64,000 nt of DNA from Selaginella tamariscina. Its lineage: Eukaryota; Streptophyta; Lycopodiopsida; Selaginellales; Selaginellaceae. Of the stretch, positions 59,967-64,000 are shown piece after piece. The notes beneath the pieces are model-generated. The model searched no databases and was not told the origin of the DNA. It saw only the letters and a program-made list of their open reading frames with translations. The translations under genes and the position numbers were made by a program. Numbering within the stretch: the first letter of the stretch is position 1; every line of letters begins with the position of its first letter. The stretch is from positions 124,001 to 188,000 of the forward strand of contig PUQB01000016.1 in NCBI GenBank assembly GCA_003024785.1, given 5' to 3'.

Positions 59967-61008
59967 ATGTCTTGCATAGCTCTACTTCTACTTGGTATTG
60001 CTCTTGCACTTGCACTTGCATGGAAAGTGTTTTGTATTGTCGAGAGGAAGCGGAGGGCTAGGTACATAGCGTCTCTGGATCCTGTAAAAGACGCTCGCAA
60101 GATCCTGTGGTACTTGTACTCGGTCGAGTTCCCATTCCTGTCCCAGAAGGCACTAGAGCTGGGAACCATACGCACGCTCGGTATACCCACATCACCAACT
60201 TGCTGTTCAAGACCAAGTACGGTCTCAAGGACCCGGAGAAACGGGCTGCCGAGACCAACATTCTGGTGGCGGAGATGATCAGCCACGTGGATAGCGAGCG
60301 TGGCTCCTATGCCGTGCGCAGGCTGAATGGGATCCATGCCAAGTTCAAGATACCCAACCACGAGTTTGTGTATGTACTGTGCTTGAATGTGGTGCACACC
60401 ATCGACTTTTGTAGTAAGTTTGGGTTCAGGCGTTGGACCCAGAGCGAGCAGCTGGCTGCTTACACAGTGTGGCACGATGTGGGTGTGAGAATGGGGATGA
60501 AGGACATCCCCCACAACATCCAGGCTATGAGGGATTTCATACAGGATTTCGAGGCCGAAAATGCAGTCTTCACCGAGCAGAACAAGAAGATTGTGCAGGA
60601 GCTCAAGCACTTGGTGCTGGACAGCTTTCCAAACTTCATTCAACCCGTCGTGGAGGCTGGTGTGTGCTCCATGATTGACTCAAGGATCAGACAGGCCGTG
60701 GGTCTCACAAGCCACCCATGCTTGTGGAGTGGATGATTATGGGATCTCTCAAGCTGGTGGCCGGGACCTTTGTTTCCTTATTCATGCCTCCGCGGAGTGT
60801 GCAGAATGCACAGGGAGTATTGAGGTGGACTGGTGCCCAAATCTGCTGCTGCAAATCCAGACCTACTCAGGCAATTAAATGTCAATGTTTATAGGCCTCC
60901 TGCATTCCAGAAGGGCTATAAGCTCTCCGAGCTTGGCGCACTCAAACACGGGAAGCTTGGGCCTCGACACGATGGGATGTTTTGTGCCCGTTTAGGCACT
61001 TGCATTGA
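59967..61008 (+). pseudogene. MpaB/rubber-oxygenase-like, copy 8 (several indels)
   Basis: Same ERKR/Asn185 subtype as copy 7. Small indels relative to copies 2 and 7: a one-base loss near 60186, a three-base loss near 60284 (one His of the HH pair), one-base losses near 60706, 60812 and 60975, and a two-base gain near 60845. The first frame ends at 60278. Other frames carry the rest to the normal stop at 61008. Apart from the indels the sequence is almost unchanged, an odd pattern for ordinary pseudogene decay. Confidence 0.8.
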
Positions 61009-61219
61009 CCAAACATATTTGTAAAATACTAAAACAACGTTTATACACTTTAATTCTCCCACAGTGTCAGTGTCACTGTCTGTGATGTATGTATGTGCAA
61101 ACAGATGCTGTGTGCAAAGTGGTTCTGGCTTCTAGCGGCCTGTGTTATCTCGTTCACACATAAGACAGGGCATGACGAAATAAAAACATATATTATCAAT
61201 AGAAATTGAGAGAAATTAT

Positions 61220-61386
61220 TGTTAAGAATTTCTGCCTTGTACCACATGAGATGTCCGACGTGGATGTACATGGACTAAGTAACCGGTGCTGTTCCTGTTT
61301 AAAAAAAGTTGAAGATGTATAAAAAACTTAAACGATGTATATGATATTTTAAACAAGAGAACTTTTAATTGATATATTTCTCAACA
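61220..61386 (+). repeat. Copia LTR beside copy 8
   Basis: 167 bp, TGTTAAGA to TCTCAACA, starting 211 bp after the stop of copy 8. It is followed by the same mutated primer binding site (TGGTAACATAAC) as copia-1. Confidence 0.85.
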
Positions 61387-62457
61387 TGGTAACATAACAA
61401 TAATTTTTTGGGCATGACTTTTGAATGAGATGTGCTAGAAGTCTTCTATATGGGAAGGATTTCCACATATGGAAGTAGTAAATGGAATACTTTTTTAAGG
61501 AAAAGAATTTGTAGGGAATTGTTTTTGGAATTGAGATCAAGCCGGCATCAACTAACATATGAAGTTGGACACTCGCGCACTTGGCATTCCTGGATGCACC
61601 ATTGGAAAAATGTATCGATATCGTCTCAATATAATTGGAAAGTCTTGAAGTTAGTTCTTGGTAAGACCACCAAGACGAACTTGATTGAGATGAAGACCAG
61701 GTTTGGTGGCATGCTCAAGGGCAAGGACGAATCGATTCAAGATTTTGTAAGTTGACTTAAAAAGCATTGTCAAACAAATTGAGACTCTCCAAAGTTGAAG
61801 ACAACGACATTGTAGTAGTGTTTCTAAAGAGCAATCCTAACGTGTTCAAGCTTGCCGCATGTGATGTTGCCACAAAGACCTTTGACGAAGTCATGAATGA
61901 AATGCTTGCCTTGGAGACCTACTCAGAACAACCCATATTGTAGATTCAACTCTCGATTTGGCCATGTTTGCTGCCAAGAACAAAGCGTCTGTCTAGGATA
62001 GACTCGGGCCATGCCAAACTAGTGCCCCAAGGGCAGCAACAACTACCAACCAGACAAGAAAAGAACTAGAATCGGAAGAATAACGGACTTTGCAACAGTT
62101 GCAAGAAACTAGGGCATTTCGCTCGTGACTGTCCAAATAACATTGCCAAGTGAGCCAAGAAAATCCAAAAAGACAAGCAAGTTATTAATTTTGCACGAGC
62201 AAAGGATGATGCTATAAGTGATGGTAGTCTATTCATGGCTTTCAGCATTGACCTGCATGCTCTTACTACTAGGGATTTGAGTTTGGCCTTCCAAATTGAA
62301 GAGTCGTTGGATAGTGGAGCTAACTAATATATAACACATTTGGGAACTATTCAGCCAGTTGGAACCACTTCCAGACAACAAGAGAATTTTCTTGGGTGAT
62401 GACTACTCACACAATGTGTTTGGAGTCGGGACCATCAAAGTTTGTCTTACCTTTGGA

Positions 62458-62727
62458 TCATTGATTAATAATTTTGACTTAGATCATAGTTTAAATCATT
62501 AAATAAATCATAGTGATTTAAATCAAAAAAACTTTAAATCGATTTATATAATGATTTTTAATTATTTTAAATTAAATTAAATATATAAATTTAATCTTAC
62601 ATTCTTAATTTTATGAATACATTTTTAATTTTTTATTATATATATATATGTTTTTTTAATTTAAAATTAAAGTTTATTATTTATGAATAATAAAATTCAT
62701 GGTTTAAGCCAAAAAAGTTAATCCATG
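62458..62727 (+). mobile_element. MITE-like insertion in copia-4
   Basis: Flanked by CTTTGGA at 62451-62457 and 62728-62734, 270 bp, the same element and site as in copia-1. Confidence 0.65.
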
Positions 62728-63516
62728 CTTTGGACATGTCATGGCTATGAACGGTGTGTATTTTGTAGTGTGAATAAGACTATGTTCTCCGTTGGGAAGG
62801 TTGTAGACCGGGATATGGATCCCATCTTCAACAAAACACAGTGCTTAATCATGAAGGACAACCAGATCGTAACAAGTGGGAGACGTTATTCCAGCTTGTA
62901 TAGACTTAATGCAGTGGTGGAGTACCTAGAACAACCTTGATAATAGATGATGTTTGCAAGTCCCTAGTCTCTAGTGGATCTCCAGACATGGCATCGTCGG
63001 CTGGGACACACAAACCTTCAGGACATTGCAAGCAAACCATGGCTAATGGGCTTCACATTACCTCACAATCGCTGACGTTTTGTGAACAATGTGTACTAGC
63101 GAAGCAACACAAATTCCCATTTAAGTTTGGTGTTGCCACAAGAGCTACAAAAATCTTGGAACTGGTCCACTCTAATGTCTGCACAATGCCTGTGTTGTCA
63201 AGAGATAACAAGCATTACTTTGTCACTTTTGTGGATGATTATTCATGCATGATACTATCAAATTTTTTGCCAGAAAGTCTGAGGTGATTAAAGAGTTCAT
63301 CTTGTTCAAGACTTGAGCAAAGCTTTAGACATGCAAGAAACTTAAGAAGTTCGCAACTACGATGGCGAAGACACCTCCAAGCAATTCATCAAGCTTTGTG
63401 ATGATGTTGGGCTTTAAGAGACAGTACTCAGTCCCAACAACAAAACGAGACAGCTAAGAGAGCAAACATGACACTCCAGAAAGTTGCCCTCTCCCTTTTT
63501 TAAGATGTTGATTTGT

Positions 63517-64000
63517 GTCAGAGTTTTAACCCGAATGGCTAACACGTGGCCACCAAGTGGCCTTCCGACATCAATTCCCTATGACATTGTGAGCAACGCT
63601 AAGTCTTTCAAGATGACTTTAAGAATCTGACTCAAATGCCTAGTTAAATAGAAGACTTAAAGTCCTACACTAAGCCCCTTAAAATGACCATCCCCCAAAC
63701 CATAGAGGATATCCCGAGTAGACTTTAGGATTCTATCCCAGTAGACCTAGACATGCTCATGCCTTAACCCCATAAAGGAGATGTGTCTCACACATGCCCC
63801 TGTGACAGAGCTAAGGCATCGTCACTTACCCCTTGAGAAATCACCCTCATCCGGGAGAACAACCTCTTTAGGGCGACAAGGGGTACCTTGAACCACGACT
63901 AACCCTTAAGGGTTAGTGGCCAAGTCATACCCTAGACCTAGGGCTAGTACTTAGTGAGGACAAGAATGTACGCCGTAGGCGAACATGAATGTTTTACTTC
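63517..64000 (+). mobile_element. LTR-like insertion in copia-4 (partial)
   Basis: Begins TGTCAGAG at the same copia position as the insertion at 15111 and follows it almost base for base to the window end. Its other end lies outside the window. Confidence 0.5.

Larger units (their letters stand above)
54095..61219. repeat. Palindrome D: inverted repeat carrying copies 7 and 8
   Basis: The left arm is about 54095-56720 and the right arm about 58670-61219. The loop (56720-58670) has the same layout and orientation as loop A, with the coding-like segment on the left. D plus the following copia-4 is nearly a direct repeat of A plus copia-1, offset by about 48.4 kb. Confidence 0.85.
61387..64000 (+). 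mobile_element. Copia-4: near-identical copy of copia-1, runs off the window
   Basis: It is collinear with 12971-15600. The gag fragment (61432-61755) encodes the same residues as 13016-13339, and the zinc knuckle (CNSCKKLGHFARDC) is near 62093-62136. The LDSGAN-stop lesion and HSNVCTMPV in the integrase recur, as does the LTR-like insertion, which starts at 63517 and continues past the end. Differences from copia-1 are a handful of small indels. Confidence 0.8.

Overview
The window looks like nuclear DNA of a plant with a large, repeat-rich genome. It is AT-rich and consists mostly of nested Ty1/copia and Ty3/gypsy retrotransposons, a pogo-type DNA transposon and MITE-like insertions. Its only host-like genes are intronless and driven by TATA boxes. 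The chromodomain-bearing, apparently self-priming gypsy element recalls chromoviruses known from fungi and seed-free plants, so a moss, lycophyte or fern is a reasonable but weakly supported guess. There are no prokaryotic signs: no operons, ribosome binding sites, tRNA, rRNA or CRISPR.

The central feature is a cluster of eight near-identical copies of one gene, called copies 1 to 8 here. It encodes a 348-residue membrane-anchored protein of the MpaB/rubber-oxygenase (DUF2236) family. The copies alternate strictly in orientation (-,+,-,+,-,+,-,+) and form four divergent pairs. Each pair sits on the arms of a large palindrome: 5.5-12.8 kb, 17.7-24.5 kb, 41.5-48.7 kb and 54.1-61.2 kb. The arms carry the gene, its TATA promoter and 1.5-2 kb of AT-rich non-coding DNA, and they surround a 1-2 kb loop. 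Copies 1, 2, 3 and 7 are intact. Copies 4, 5, 6 and 8 are broken by small indels.

A copia LTR lies about 200 bp beyond the 3' end of six of the eight genes, always at the same junction. The copia bodies between palindromes share the same lesions: a stop after the protease motif, an Asp-to-Asn change in the integrase, and a MITE at the same site. The copia was therefore dead before the cluster expanded and was carried along by segmental and inverted duplication.

Region by region. 1-5.2 kb is AT-rich DNA with an old diverged piece of a palindrome arm (2.7-3.4 kb) and an old LTR-like repeat (3.4-3.9 kb). 5.2-12.8 kb is palindrome A (copies 1 and 2). 12.8-17.7 kb is a degenerate copia holding a MITE and a 1.6 kb LTR-like insertion. 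17.7-24.5 kb is palindrome B (copies 3 and 4). 24.5-41.5 kb is a broken copia region containing three successive nested gypsy events: an old minus-strand element, a plus-strand solo LTR inside it, and a young full-length 6.3 kb element inside that. 41.5-48.7 kb is palindrome C (copies 5 and 6). 48.7-54.1 kb is a copia whose LTR is split by a 2.0 kb pogo-like element. 54.1-61.2 kb is palindrome D (copies 7 and 8). 61.2-64 kb is a copia nearly identical to the one at 12.8 kb and runs off the window.

The most interesting aspects are the alternating palindromic gene array, whose intact members could form inverted-repeat transcripts, and the 16-nt self-complementarity that points to tRNA-independent priming in the young gypsy element.
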